Under the pieces are notes generated by a model, which made no database searches, had not been told where the DNA came from, and saw only the letters and a list, made by a program, of their open reading frames with translations. Shown piece after piece: positions 24,467-34,672 of a stretch of DNA of 64,000 nucleotides. Location: contig CAXXHV010000002.1 in assembly GCA_963678575.2 (NCBI GenBank), positions 248,001-312,000 of the forward strand. The letters run 5' to 3'. How positions within the stretch are numbered: position 1 is the first letter of the stretch; every line of letters begins with the position of its first letter. Source of the DNA: Pleomorphochaeta sp963678575 (GTDB lineage Bacteria > Spirochaetota > Spirochaetia > Sphaerochaetales > Sphaerochaetaceae). The position numbers were made by a program, and so were the translations under genes.

Positions 24467-25630
24467 ATGGCTAATGGACAATATCAGAAACTGGTTAATT
24501 CTACTCAAATCCTTCGTGAATTAAGGTCAGGACCAAAATCAAGAAATTATTTTGTTCAAAATTTGAAGGTACAACCTTCAACAGTTACATATACTTTAAA
24601 TCGTTTAAAAGATTTAAAATTAGTTAAAGATAGTAATTTAATTAGCGACGATAATCATATAAAAGGAAGAAAAAGCACTCAGGTTTTATTAAATAAAGAG
24701 TTTGGAGTTGTTTTTGGAGTTGATTTATTAGTTGATAGCTTTAAAGTAATTATTTCATATATCGATGGAACTTTGTTTACAAAGATAGATGAACCTTTTA
24801 ATGACGTAATAATAACTGAAAATAAAGGAACTGAAAAAAGATTTAAGCAATGTTTAAATTATATATTGTCAATTATTGAAGCAAAATGTTGTAATACTAG
24901 AATATTAGGCGGGTGTATTTCAGTAGCTGCAATTATTAATTTTGATGGATTAACAATATCTAAAAGTTTGACGCATGATATAGTTGATGTAAATATTGCT
25001 GATATTGTTAATAAAAAGAAATATCCAGTTTATTTAGAAAATGATGCAAATTGTGCTTCAATAAAATACAAAAAAGATAGTTATGATAGTTTTTTATATT
25101 CGTTAGTTCGAACTTATTATAATCATATTTTACCAGATGGCGTTCCAGTTTTAGGTGTTGGAATGGGAATTGTTATTAATGGAAAATTATTTAGAGGTTG
25201 GGATTCAAAAGCTGGTGAATTTGTAAACTTTGTCTATCAAGAAGGAAAACAAAACAAACAATTAGATATCGATAATGAAGAATTGATGCAACTAAATGAT
25301 AATAAAGCTAGTTTGAAATTATTTATTAATAATTATGTTGATAAATTACTATTTACTAATGCTCTATTAAATCCAAGAACAATCTATTTAGGTGGAGACT
25401 CAGAAATTTGGAATGATAATATTTTGAAATGTATTAGAGAAAGATTCCCTGAAAAAAGTGAAGATGAAATAAAAAAGACTTTTTGTTTTTCTTTTCTTGA
25501 GCACACAGAAGATGATATAGCATATGGAGCAAGCCACCTTATGTTAGATTTCTTATTCCATATGCCATATTTGAATTCTGAAAAACAAACTTGGGAACAA
25601 AATTCATCCCCAATCTTAAATGGTATTTAA
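24467..25630 (+). CDS. ROK-family transcriptional regulator
   Basis: NagC/XylR-like regulator of 387 residues. Residues about 10-70 are a winged helix (SRNYFVQNLKVQPSTVTYTL), followed by a ROK sugar-kinase-like fold with FGVDLLVDSFKVIIS, a YLENDANCASI motif and GVGMGIVINGKLFRG. The usual ROK zinc cluster of cysteines is not evident, so it may sense its sugar without zinc. AGAGGA precedes the ATG. It is divergent from the sugar ABC operon and shares the inverted-repeat control region with it. Its end overlaps the pepF stop on the other strand. Confidence 0.85.
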   Translation: MANGQYQKLVNSTQILRELRSGPKSRNYFVQNLKVQPSTVTYTLNRLKDLKLVKDSNLISDDNHIKGRKSTQVLLNKEFGVVFGVDLLVDSFKVIISYIDGTLFTKIDEPFNDVIITENKGTEKRFKQCLNYILSIIEAKCCNTRILGGCISVAAIINFDGLTISKSLTHDIVDVNIADIVNKKKYPVYLENDANCASIKYKKDSYDSFLYSLVRTYYNHILPDGVPVLGVGMGIVINGKLFRGWDSKAGEFVNFVYQEGKQNKQLDIDNEELMQLNDNKASLKLFINNYVDKLLFTNALLNPRTIYLGGDSEIWNDNILKCIRERFPEKSEDEIKKTFCFSFLEHTEDDIAYGASHLMLDFLFHMPYLNSEKQTWEQNSSPILNGI

Positions 25631-27399
25631 ACTAGTTTTTCAAATTCGTCAATCATTTGTTTAAAATGATCAATAGCTGATATAATTGCTGTTTCTTTAG
25701 ACATATCAACGCCTGCTAATTTTAAAGTATCTATAGGGAATAAAGAACCACCACTTTTTAAGAAACTCATGTATTGAGAAAGATCCTTTTCATTGCCATT
25801 TAATACTTTTTTACTTAATGCAATAGCTGCTGATATACCTGTAGCATATTTGTATACATAGTAAGAAGAATAGAAGTGTGGTATTCTTAGTCCTTCCATA
25901 TCACTTTCTTCAAGAAGTTCTACGCTATCACCAAAGTATAGTTCTAAAAGCTTTCTATATTCACTTCTCATAACATCAACGGTAATAGGGGCTCCTTCTT
26001 CAGCAAGTTTATGCATTATATGTTCATATTCAGCAAACATAGTTTGTCTAAATAAAGTTGCTAGAATGTCATCAATTTGTTTGCCAAGGATGTAGGCTTT
26101 TTCTTTATCATCTTTAGCGTTATCTAGTAGATATTTTGCTAGTAATTGTTCATTAAAAGTGGATGCAACTTCTGCTTCAAAAATAGTATAACTATGGTTA
26201 AAATAGTTATTATTTTTTGCACTATAATAAGAATGCATTGAATGACCGCCTTCATGAGCCATTGTAAATATATCTCTTAAATCATCTTCTTTATAATTTA
26301 ATAAAATATATGGATAGCTTGTGTAAGTTCCACTAGAAAAAGCGCCACTTCTTTTGCCTTCATTTTCATACTTATCAACCCATCTATTTTTAGTTAAGCC
26401 ATCTTTTAATATAGAAGTATATTCTTCTCCTAAAGGGCTAAGGGCTTTTATAACTAAATCTACAGCTTGATCATAGGAATGATGAGTTTCGTAACCTTTG
26501 ACTAAAGAAGTATAAACATCATAGTGTTTTATTTTTTCTTTATTCATTAGTTTTGCTCTTAACCCATAATACTTATGAAGAGTATCTAGTCCGTTATGAA
26601 CTTGTTCAATAAGATTGTCATATACTTTTTCATCAACGTTATCACCAAATAACTTTTTACTTCTTGTTGATTTATAACCTCTTACTGTTGAAGAAAAAAT
26701 ATCTTGCCTAATTGCTGTTTCATAAGTATTTGCTAAAGTATATTGATGGTCTTTATAAACCTTGTAAAGTTGAGTATAAGCTTTTTTTCTAATTTCCTCA
26801 TCTTCATCTTTTAAGAATAAAGAAAATGTTGATTGAGTTAAAGGTTTTCCATTAATTTCACCAAATTTAAAATCAACATTAGTTAGGTCACTGAATATTT
26901 TACTAGCTTTGCTTCCAACTTCCATTTGAGCTGCTAAAATCTTTTCTGATTTTTCATCTAAAATATGTTCTTTTTGTCTTTTTAATCTAAATAAAGTAAC
27001 TTTAAGATGCTCAAAATCAGGATCATTTAAATAAGTATTAAAAGTATCTTCATCTAGACTTAATATCTCACTATCCCAGAAAGCTAGAGCTGAAACATAT
27101 TTTGTATATACTGTAGTAACTGCACTCATCATTTTTAAATTTTCAACATTGCTTGAATCTGAAGATGTTTTTAGTTGAGCATATTGAAATAAATTTTCTA
27201 ATTCAATATCACTTTTTTCAAGCCAACTAAATGCATTTAATAAACTTTCTTTATTTAAAATGATTTTACCATTTAACGCTTCAGCTTCAGCAATCTTAGT
27301 ATTTTCAAAAGTTTTTAAAGCTTCATAAAAAGCTTTATCACTATCATAAAGAGGAGTTAAATCCCAAGTATCTTTTTCATTGATTTCATTTCTTTTCAT
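25627..27399 (-). CDS. pepF: oligoendopeptidase F
   Basis: M3-family zinc peptidase, 590 residues, cytosolic, degrading short peptides. The zinc site HEGGHSMHS is followed by the conserved FEAEVASTFNE glutamate; an N-terminal helical domain covers about 1-200 as in PepF. The length is normal. AGGA precedes the ATG. It follows the rdgB gene by 10 bases and is probably co-transcribed. No signal peptide. Confidence 0.95.
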   Translation of the reverse strand: MKRNEINEKDTWDLTPLYDSDKAFYEALKTFENTKIAEAEALNGKIILNKESLLNAFSWLEKSDIELENLFQYAQLKTSSDSSNVENLKMMSAVTTVYTKYVSALAFWDSEILSLDEDTFNTYLNDPDFEHLKVTLFRLKRQKEHILDEKSEKILAAQMEVGSKASKIFSDLTNVDFKFGEINGKPLTQSTFSLFLKDEDEEIRKKAYTQLYKVYKDHQYTLANTYETAIRQDIFSSTVRGYKSTRSKKLFGDNVDEKVYDNLIEQVHNGLDTLHKYYGLRAKLMNKEKIKHYDVYTSLVKGYETHHSYDQAVDLVIKALSPLGEEYTSILKDGLTKNRWVDKYENEGKRSGAFSSGTYTSYPYILLNYKEDDLRDIFTMAHEGGHSMHSYYSAKNNNYFNHSYTIFEAEVASTFNEQLLAKYLLDNAKDDKEKAYILGKQIDDILATLFRQTMFAEYEHIMHKLAEEGAPITVDVMRSEYRKLLELYFGDSVELLEESDMEGLRIPHFYSSYYVYKYATGISAAIALSKKVLNGNEKDLSQYMSFLKSGGSLFPIDTLKLAGVDMSKETAIISAIDHFKQMIDEFEKLV

Positions 27400-27409
27400 T
27401 ATATTGTCC

Positions 27410-27991
27410 TTATTTTATATTCTCAAGTAATTTATTCATAGCTCTTGCGGCTCTACCTCTATGACTATAAAGGCCCTTTGTTTTAGCATCAATTTCAGCC
27501 ATAGTTAAATTTAAATCAGGTAAGAAGAAAACTGGATCATATCCAAAACCATCTTTACCAAATTGTTTTTTAGTAATTATACCTTGAACTTCTTCTGTTA
27601 CGCTATAGATTCTATTTGGATTGATATATGCGACTAATGTGCATACAAAACTTGCATCTCTATTTTTAGCTGATTCAAGATTTTTTAATAAATATTCATT
27701 TCTTTCATGACTTTCTAAAATTCTATTAAAAACATCACTACCATATCTAGCTGTTTTTACACCAGGTTGGTTGTTTAAAGCTTTAACACAAAGCCCCGAA
27801 TCATCAGCTATTACAGGCATTCCAATTATATCATATAATGCTTTTGCTTTAAGTAATGCGTTTCCTAAAAAAGTAGGTTCATTCTCATCTACTTCAACCA
27901 TATTCTCAGCTTTAATCAGATTTATATTTGGCATTAAAGCTTTTAATTCACTATATTTGTGATCATTTGTTGTAGCTAATATAAAATTCAT
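27410..27991 (-). CDS. rdgB: dITP/XTP pyrophosphatase (RdgB/HAM1)
   Basis: 193-residue house-cleaning nucleotide pyrophosphatase that removes dITP and XTP from the pool. Motifs visible: the N-terminal ATTNDHKYSEL (usually TxNxxK), VIADDSGLCVKAL with the metal-binding Asp pair, GKDGFGYDPVF and SHRGRAARAM. The length is usual. No strong Shine-Dalgarno precedes ATG 27991. It is the first gene of a two-gene unit with pepF. Confidence 0.95.
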   Translation of the reverse strand: MNFILATTNDHKYSELKALMPNINLIKAENMVEVDENEPTFLGNALLKAKALYDIIGMPVIADDSGLCVKALNNQPGVKTARYGSDVFNRILESHERNEYLLKNLESAKNRDASFVCTLVAYINPNRIYSVTEEVQGIITKKQFGKDGFGYDPVFFLPDLNLTMAEIDAKTKGLYSHRGRAARAMNKLLENIK

Positions 27992-28223
27992 AAATCAAAG
28001 ATACAATTAGATTAAAAACAAGACAAGTGATATATAATTAATTTAACAAAATTTTATCTTGCAAAAAGGTATTATCAATGTTTTACTATTACTTGTAGAG
28101 TTTGATAAATTGAACAAAGGAGTGAACAAAGGTTTATAAAAATAAAGTATTTGATTCATTTTTTTTTGATTTATCTTTTTTTTGTTTAAAACATATGTTT
28201 ATAAACAATAAAGGGAGGTCTCT

Positions 28224-29288
28224 ATGATAAAAAAAACGGCTTTATATGATCAGCATATTAAATTGAATGCTCAAATGGTAGAATTTGCAAATTATTATCT
28301 ACCTATTCAATATTCTTCTATTGTTGAAGAACATTTGGCAGTCAGAGAAAGAGCTGGTGTTTTCGATGTCTCTCATATGGGAGAAATACTAATAGAAGGA
28401 GAAAATTCAATCCCTTTTGTTAATCAGCTTATCTGTAATGATATATCAAAAATTATTCCCTCCAAAATAAAATATTCATTAATGCTAAATGAAAAAAGTA
28501 GTATCATTGATGACTTATTAGTTTATTGTTTAAGCAATACAAAATTACTATTAATTGTTAATGCAAGTAACAAAGAAAAAGATTTAAATTGGATACTAAA
28601 GCATAAATCAGATAATGTTAAAATTACAGATCAAAGTGACTTCTATTCTCAAATTGCCTTACAAGGCCCTCAATCAAAATCAATAATAACTAAATTAATT
28701 TCACCAGATTTATTACCAAGTAAATATTATTCTTTTAAAGAAAATATACAAATACTAAATCATAAAGTTTTAATTTCTAAAAATGGATATACAGGAGAAG
28801 AGGGGTATGAAATATATGCTTCAAGTGAAGCTATTAATGATATATTTAAAGAATTCATTAAATTAGGTGCTACTCCATGTGGATTAGGGGCCCGAGATAC
28901 ATTAAGGCTTGAAGCTAGTATGCCTTTATATGGTCATGAAATGAGTGAAGAGCTTTCTCCTCTTGATACCTCCTTAAATTCTTTTTGTAAATTGGATAAA
29001 TCTAATTTTATAGGGAAAGAAAACTTAGTAGATAATGGACTTACAAGAGTTGGGTTAGTTAATCTAGATAAAGGAATAATTAGAGAGAAAATGGAAGTTT
29101 ATTTTCAAGATTCATTAATTGGTTATACAACAAGTGGGACTTTTCTTCCATATTTGAAAGCTTCTTATGCAATGGCAATAATCAATAAAAATTATTCTAT
29201 GGTAAATACTATAGTTGATGTTAAAATTAGAAATAGATTTGTGAAAGCAAAAATTGTGGCACTGCCTTTTTATAAAAGAACAAATTAG
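28224..29288 (+). CDS. gcvT: glycine cleavage system T protein (aminomethyltransferase)
   Basis: 354-residue T-protein transferring the aminomethyl carbon from lipoyl-GcvH to tetrahydrofolate. Motifs: VSHMGEI near residue 50, LQGPQS, NGYTGEEGYEI and CGLGARDTLRLEASM. GGGAGG precedes the ATG. It is first in a six-gene operon with gcvH, gcvPA, gcvPB, lplA and lpdA. No glycine riboswitch was recognised in the 232-base upstream region; an element GTTTATAAACAATAAA lies immediately before the ribosome site and is also found at 7867. Confidence 0.95.
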   Translation: MIKKTALYDQHIKLNAQMVEFANYYLPIQYSSIVEEHLAVRERAGVFDVSHMGEILIEGENSIPFVNQLICNDISKIIPSKIKYSLMLNEKSSIIDDLLVYCLSNTKLLLIVNASNKEKDLNWILKHKSDNVKITDQSDFYSQIALQGPQSKSIITKLISPDLLPSKYYSFKENIQILNHKVLISKNGYTGEEGYEIYASSEAINDIFKEFIKLGATPCGLGARDTLRLEASMPLYGHEMSEELSPLDTSLNSFCKLDKSNFIGKENLVDNGLTRVGLVNLDKGIIREKMEVYFQDSLIGYTTSGTFLPYLKASYAMAIINKNYSMVNTIVDVKIRNRFVKAKIVALPFYKRTN

Positions 29289-29297
29289 GAGAAAAAA

Positions 29298-29660
29298 ATG
29301 GAGAGTGAAATATTTTATAGTGAATCTCATGAATGGGTTCAATGGTTAAGTGAGAGTGAAGCTTTAGTTGGGATTAGTAATTATGCTGCAAAACAATTAG
29401 GTGATATTGTTTATATTAATATTGATGCGGAGAGTGTTGAAGTAAAAGAGCTTCTTGGTGATATAGAAAGTGTAAAAGCTGTTTCCGATTTTTATTCTCC
29501 ATTAACTGGGGATGTAGAAGAGGTTAATCAAGATATTATTGATAATCCTGCTTTGATTAATGAAGATAGTGAACAACATTGGATTTGTAAAATTATTAAT
29601 ATTACGGATAAGGTAAAATTATTAAGTAAAGAAGAATATAATACTTTAATTGAAGGTTAA
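29298..29660 (+). CDS. gcvH: glycine cleavage system H protein
   Basis: 120-residue lipoyl carrier. The lipoylation site is Lys60 in GDIESVKAVSDFYSP, within a hammerhead fold, and the start SHEWVQWLSESEALVGIS is standard. It shuttles the aminomethyl group and electrons among the P, T and L proteins. AGGAG precedes the ATG, nine bases after gcvT. The lipoate ligase encoded downstream is its likely modifying enzyme. Confidence 0.95.
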   Translation: MESEIFYSESHEWVQWLSESEALVGISNYAAKQLGDIVYINIDAESVEVKELLGDIESVKAVSDFYSPLTGDVEEVNQDIIDNPALINEDSEQHWICKIINITDKVKLLSKEEYNTLIEG

Positions 29661-29662
29661 TT

Positions 29663-30985
29663 ATGAGTTATGTAGTTACTAGCGATGAAGAGAAAAAGCA
29701 AATGCTAAAAACTATTGGAGTTGAGAAAATAGAGGATCTTTTTTCTGATATTCCAAAAGAAGTCTTTCTAAAAAGACCTTTAAATATTGAAAGTTGTAAA
29801 AGCGAATTTGAAGTATTAGATGAAATGACTAATATTTCAAATATGAATACTGTTTTTTCTTCAAGCTTTAGAGGTGCTGGTAGCTACCGTCATTTAATTC
29901 CCGAAGTAGTTAAACATTTAAGTTCTATAAGTGGATTTGTAACTTCATATACTCCTTATCAAGCTGAATTATCACAAGGGAATCTGCAATCTATTTTTGA
30001 ATACCAAACAGAAATTTGTAATTTATGTGATATGGAAGTTTCTAATGCTTCAATTTATGATGGAGCAAGTGCCGCTTGTGAAGCATTAATGATGAGCCTA
30101 AGTAGAAATAAGAATAAATTTCTTGTTTCAGCTTGTATTAATCCAAATTATAAAGAAGTAATAAAAGCCTATGCTTATGCTAGAAATATAGAAGTTGAAG
30201 AAATTGATGATAATCAAGGGATTACTTGTGTTTCAGACTTTTTATCTAAAATATCAGATAATGTTTCTTCGATTATTCTCCAGAGTCCTAATTTTTATGG
30301 ACTTATTGAAGATGTAGAAAGTATTGTAAATATTGCAAGAAAACATAAAATTGAAACAGTTGAAATTGTAAATCCAATATCTCTAGCTTTATTAAAAACT
30401 CCTAAAGAATTGGGAGTCGAAATAGCTTGTGGAGAAGCTCAACCTTTAGGCTTAGATCAAGGTTTTGGTGGTCCTTATCTAGGTTTTATTAGTTGTTCAA
30501 ATAAATATTTAAGAAAAATACCTGGTAGAATAGTTGGTCAAACAAAAGATAAAAATGGTAAAAGAGCTTATGTATTAACTCTTCAAGCAAGAGAACAACA
30601 TATAAGACGTGAGAAAGCAACCTCAAGTATTTGTTCAAATCAAGCTCTCAGTGCTTTAAGATGTTCAATTTATATGGGAGCTATGGGCAAAGAAGGGTTA
30701 AAAGAGATTGCTAGAAGATGCTTTAACAATGCACATTATGCAATGAATAAGATTATTCAAATACCTGGGTTTTCTCTAAAATATGAAAAAGAATTTTTCC
30801 ATGAGTTTGTAATTAAATCAAAAGTAGATGTAGATATTATAAATAAAGAATTAAAAAAGAAAAATATTGAAGGGCCATATAAACTAAATTCAAATGAAAT
30901 GTTGGTTTGTGTTACAGAGGCTTTAAATAAAAAAGATATTGATAAGTTTGTTGATACATTAGACGAGGTCTCAAAATGGAATTAA
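29663..30985 (+). CDS. gcvPA: glycine decarboxylase subunit 1
   Basis: 440-residue N-terminal half of the split, PLP-dependent glycine dehydrogenase (P protein). Characteristic segments: FRGAGSYRHLIPEVV, TSYTPYQAELSQGNLQ, YDGASAACEAL and QTKDKNGKRAYVLTLQAREQHIRREKATS (partly). Together with gcvPB it decarboxylates glycine and loads GcvH. It starts two bases after gcvH and overlaps gcvPB by ten bases, implying coupled translation. The two-subunit form is usual in anaerobes and spirochaetes. Confidence 0.95.
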   Translation: MSYVVTSDEEKKQMLKTIGVEKIEDLFSDIPKEVFLKRPLNIESCKSEFEVLDEMTNISNMNTVFSSSFRGAGSYRHLIPEVVKHLSSISGFVTSYTPYQAELSQGNLQSIFEYQTEICNLCDMEVSNASIYDGASAACEALMMSLSRNKNKFLVSACINPNYKEVIKAYAYARNIEVEEIDDNQGITCVSDFLSKISDNVSSIILQSPNFYGLIEDVESIVNIARKHKIETVEIVNPISLALLKTPKELGVEIACGEAQPLGLDQGFGGPYLGFISCSNKYLRKIPGRIVGQTKDKNGKRAYVLTLQAREQHIRREKATSSICSNQALSALRCSIYMGAMGKEGLKEIARRCFNNAHYAMNKIIQIPGFSLKYEKEFFHEFVIKSKVDVDIINKELKKKNIEGPYKLNSNEMLVCVTEALNKKDIDKFVDTLDEVSKWN

Positions 30986-32403
30986 TATTTGAAAAATCAG
31001 TAAAAAACCATCGTTGTACTAGATTGCCTAAACAAGATATTGAAGATTATTCAATTGATAGTAATCTTTGTAGAACTTCAGACTTAATGATGCCTGAAAT
31101 TGCTGAAATAGATTTAGTAAGACATTATACTGCTTTATCAAAACATACTTTCGGTGTTGATGATGGTTTTTATCCTTTAGGCTCCTGTACTATGAAGTAT
31201 AATCCCAAAATAAATGAAACCTGTGCTTCCTTAAAAGGCTTTACTAATATTTCTCCTAATAGTGATATTGAAGATGTTCAAGGCGCTTTAGAAGTTATAT
31301 ATGAAAGTGATGTGGCACTGTGTGAAATAACAGCAATGGATAAAATGATTTTTCAACCCGGGGCAGGGGCTCATGGAGAGTTTACAGGTCTTTTAATGAT
31401 AAAAAAATATCACCAAGAAAGAGGTGATTTTAAAAGAGTTAAAGTAATTGTACCCGATAGTGCACATGGAACAAATCCTGCTAGTGCAGCTATGAATGGA
31501 TTTCAAGTAATATCTATTGAAAGTAAAAATGGGGTTGTTGATTTAGATGCTTTAGATAATGTGCTAGATGATAGTGTTGCTGCTCTTATGTTAACAAATC
31601 CAAATACTCTGGGATTATATGATAAAGGTATTTTAGAAATTACAAAAAAAGTACACGATTGTGGCGCTTTATGTTATTATGATGGAGCTAATTTGAATGC
31701 AATTATGGGGCTTTGTAAACCGGGAGATATGGGATTCGATTGTATTCATTTAAATCTTCATAAAACTTTTTCTACTCCTCATGGAGGAGGCGGACCTGGC
31801 GTTGGTGCGTTTGGTTGTAAAAAAATCTTATATGATTATTTACCAAATCCTGTTGTTGAAAAAGAAAATGACTTCTATACTTTTAAAAAGGTTAAAAAGA
31901 GTGTTGGCAAAGTTACAGCTTATTATGGTAACTTTTTAGTGCTTGTTAGGGCCTTAACATACATTAAACATCTTGGGTTTGAAGGAATAAGAGAAGCTAG
32001 CGAAAATGCAGTATTAAATGCTAATTATATGAGGGTTTGTTTACAAGATACATATAAAGTTGCTTTTAATCGTTTTTGTATGCATGAATTTGTTTTAGAT
32101 TTATCATCTTTTAAAAATGAATATAATGTAAGAGCTATTGATATATGTAAAAGAATGATGGATTTTAACATGCATCCACCAACAATGTATTTTCCGCTTA
32201 TTGTTCATGAAGCTCTAATGTTTGAACCCACTGAAACAGAAAGTAAACAAACTCTTGATAAAGCAATTGAAATATTAAAACAAATTGCAGAAGAAGCTAA
32301 AACTGGGGATATTAATTTAGAAGAAGCTCCTTTTACAACTGAGATTGTAAGAGTTGATGAAGTTGAAGCTGCAAGACATCCAATAGTAAAATATGAGTAT
32401 TAA
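30976..32403 (+). CDS. gcvPB: glycine decarboxylase subunit 2 (PLP-binding)
   Basis: 475-residue C-terminal half of glycine decarboxylase carrying the cofactor. The PLP lysine sits in HLNLHKTFSTPHGGGGPG; other marks are GSCTMKYNPKINE, FQPGAGAHGEFTGL and DSAHGTNPASA. The length is normal for the split enzyme. It overlaps both neighbours (gcvPA by 10 bases, lplA by 11), so the genes are one transcript with coupled translation. Confidence 0.95.
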   Translation: MELIFEKSVKNHRCTRLPKQDIEDYSIDSNLCRTSDLMMPEIAEIDLVRHYTALSKHTFGVDDGFYPLGSCTMKYNPKINETCASLKGFTNISPNSDIEDVQGALEVIYESDVALCEITAMDKMIFQPGAGAHGEFTGLLMIKKYHQERGDFKRVKVIVPDSAHGTNPASAAMNGFQVISIESKNGVVDLDALDNVLDDSVAALMLTNPNTLGLYDKGILEITKKVHDCGALCYYDGANLNAIMGLCKPGDMGFDCIHLNLHKTFSTPHGGGGPGVGAFGCKKILYDYLPNPVVEKENDFYTFKKVKKSVGKVTAYYGNFLVLVRALTYIKHLGFEGIREASENAVLNANYMRVCLQDTYKVAFNRFCMHEFVLDLSSFKNEYNVRAIDICKRMMDFNMHPPTMYFPLIVHEALMFEPTETESKQTLDKAIEILKQIAEEAKTGDINLEEAPFTTEIVRVDEVEAARHPIVKYEY

Positions 32404-33358
32404 TTTAATAAAATATTATCAAAGTGATAGTTTTAATCCTTACCTAAATCTTTCTTTTGAAGAAAAATTAATGAGTATGGTTAATGAAGATGAATTAATT
32501 TTTTATCTTTGGCAAAATGAAAATACTGTTGTAATTGGGAAAAACCAATGCGCAAAAGATCAATGTAATCTAGATTTAATGAAAAAAGATAATATAACTT
32601 TAGCAAGGCGCTCTTCAGGTGGAGGAGCGGTCTTTCATGATTTAGGTAATTTAAATTTTACTTATATAACAAAATCTGAAAATTTTGATATTAAGAAAAA
32701 TCTTGAAGTAATTAAATTAGCTTTAAAAAAGTATAATATAGAGGCTAATTTTAGTGGAAGAAATGACTTATTAGTTGACGGGTTTAAAATTAGTGGTCAA
32801 GCTTTCTTAAAAACAAAAAATTCTTGTTTGCATCATGGTACTTTATTAATTGATGTAGATTTAAATAATCTCGCAAAATATTTAAAAAAAGATGAAGACA
32901 AGTTAAAAAGCCATGGAGTAAAAAGTCATAGCCAAAGAGTAAAAAATTTATCTTCTTTTAATGAAACATTAACTGTAAATTCGATAATTGATGTTTTAAA
33001 AAAATCTATAACGATTATTTATAATTCGAACCTAGAAAAAAATAGCTTTTGTGATAATGAATTGCTAGAAAAATATTGTAGTAATAATTGGTTATATAGA
33101 TTAGATCTAGATGGAGAGCGAATAAGAGAAAGATTTGAATATGGTTTATTAGATATTAAATTTAAACTATTCAATAATATGATCAATGAAGTAAAAATAA
33201 ATAGTGATATTATGGATGTGAATTTAATTGAAGAAATTAATAATCAATTAATTGACCAATCTTTTGATAAATCATTACTCAATAAAATCAAGTTAAGTGA
33301 TAAAAGAATCGAATCAGATTTAAAGAAAATGATAAAGGGTAAATTATGTATGATTTAA
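32393..33358 (+). CDS. lplA: lipoate-protein ligase A
   Basis: 321-residue ligase that activates free lipoate with ATP and attaches it to lipoyl domains such as GcvH. The signature RRSSGGGAVFHDLGNLNFT and ISGQAFLKTKNSCLHHGTLL are plain. The C-terminal accessory domain (about 245-321) is present though divergent. It overlaps gcvPB and lpdA. Its place in the operon suggests that the cell scavenges lipoate and that GcvH is the main target. Confidence 0.92.
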   Translation: MSINLIKYYQSDSFNPYLNLSFEEKLMSMVNEDELIFYLWQNENTVVIGKNQCAKDQCNLDLMKKDNITLARRSSGGGAVFHDLGNLNFTYITKSENFDIKKNLEVIKLALKKYNIEANFSGRNDLLVDGFKISGQAFLKTKNSCLHHGTLLIDVDLNNLAKYLKKDEDKLKSHGVKSHSQRVKNLSSFNETLTVNSIIDVLKKSITIIYNSNLEKNSFCDNELLEKYCSNNWLYRLDLDGERIRERFEYGLLDIKFKLFNNMINEVKINSDIMDVNLIEEINNQLIDQSFDKSLLNKIKLSDKRIESDLKKMIKGKLCMI

Positions 33359-34650
33359 TAGTAATTGGAGCTGGTCCTGCGGGGTATGAAGCTGCTTTAA
33401 AAGCTGGAGAATATAATAAAAAAGTACTTTTAATTGAAAAAGATAAATTAGGTGGTACTTGTTTAAATTATGGATGTATACCCACGAAATCACTTCTTTA
33501 TCAGAGTAAAAAGTATAAAGATTTATTTTCTTTGTCTAATTATGGGATTAAATTTGAAAATCCAATTATTGATTATAAAACTATTTTAGTTAATAAAAAT
33601 AATACTGTAAAAAGACTTATAAATGGAATTGAATTTTTAATTAAGAAAAATAATATTTCTTATATTAAAGGTGAAGCTACTTTACTAAATGAAAAAGCTG
33701 TAAAAGTGAATGATATAATTTATGATGCAAAAAATATATTAATTGCAGTAGGCTCTAAATCGGCTTCCTTGAAAATTGAAGGGTACCATCATTGTTTAAC
33801 TAGTCATGAATTTTTAGAAAAAGATTTAAGTGATGTAAAACAAGTTATAATAATTGGTGGAGGAGTTATCGGTGTTGAGATTGCAACTATTCTCTCTAAT
33901 TTAAAAATTAAAGTTATAATTATTGAAGCTCAAGATCAATTAATTAGTAATACGGATATTGATGCCTCAACTACTTTAAAAAAACAATTATCAAGAGAAG
34001 GCATTAAAATAGTTTTAAATTCTAAAATTAATAAAATAGAACAAAATAAAGTATATACTAATGATAATGAATTTGAAGCAGATTTTATAATTTCAAGCGT
34101 TGGAAGAATCCCAAATACTGAAAAAATTGATCCTTTTAATATTTTAGATAAAGATAAATTGTTTATAAAAATAAATTCTGAATTTAAAACGAATTTAAAT
34201 GGTGTTTATGCAGTCGGGGATTGTGTAAATGGCTGGCAATTGGCTCATTATGCAACATCTTGTGCTCTTAATATAGTTGATTCTTTATATTCTGATAATC
34301 CTGTTTTATTGAATCTTAACAACGTTCCTATGTGTATTTATACGAGTGATGAAATAGCAATTGTAGGTAATAAAGCAGAATCTGATGATATAGTTTTAAA
34401 AAGTGATTATGTACCTAATGCTAAAGCAGTCATTGAAAATAGAAATAAGGGGTTTGTTAAATTAGTATTTTCAAAACAAGGTTTGTTTAAAGGGGCAACA
34501 ATAATGTGCCCGAGAGCAAGTGATATGATAAATTATTTTGTAAATGCTTTAAATAATAAACTTACTATTGAAGATATGAATAAAGATATTTATTCGCACC
34601 CCACATATTCTGAGACTATTAGGAGTGCTTTATCATTATATAAAATGTAA
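33346..34650 (+). CDS. lpdA: dihydrolipoamide dehydrogenase (L protein)
   Basis: 434-residue FAD flavoprotein reoxidising dihydrolipoyl-GcvH with NAD+. Seen: the FAD motif GAGPAGYEAALKAG, the redox pair GGTCLNYGCIPTKS, the NAD motif IIGGGVIGVEIA, the FAD-binding VYAVGDCVNGWQLAH and the catalytic HPTYSET near the C-terminus. It is about 25-35 residues shorter than usual E3 proteins, mainly by compact loops, and lacks a fused lipoyl domain. It ends the glycine cleavage operon; a short hairpin (34658-34675) follows. Confidence 0.92.
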   Translation: MYDLIVIGAGPAGYEAALKAGEYNKKVLLIEKDKLGGTCLNYGCIPTKSLLYQSKKYKDLFSLSNYGIKFENPIIDYKTILVNKNNTVKRLINGIEFLIKKNNISYIKGEATLLNEKAVKVNDIIYDAKNILIAVGSKSASLKIEGYHHCLTSHEFLEKDLSDVKQVIIIGGGVIGVEIATILSNLKIKVIIIEAQDQLISNTDIDASTTLKKQLSREGIKIVLNSKINKIEQNKVYTNDNEFEADFIISSVGRIPNTEKIDPFNILDKDKLFIKINSEFKTNLNGVYAVGDCVNGWQLAHYATSCALNIVDSLYSDNPVLLNLNNVPMCIYTSDEIAIVGNKAESDDIVLKSDYVPNAKAVIENRNKGFVKLVFSKQGLFKGATIMCPRASDMINYFVNALNNKLTIEDMNKDIYSHPTYSETIRSALSLYKM

Positions 34651-34672
34651 TTGTAGATTATTCAAAATAATC

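Noticed and set aside
27992..28223. Glycine riboswitch upstream of gcvT
   Set aside because: The region is AT-rich with two TGAACAAAGG-type repeats but lacks the conserved glycine aptamer segments and a believable expression platform.
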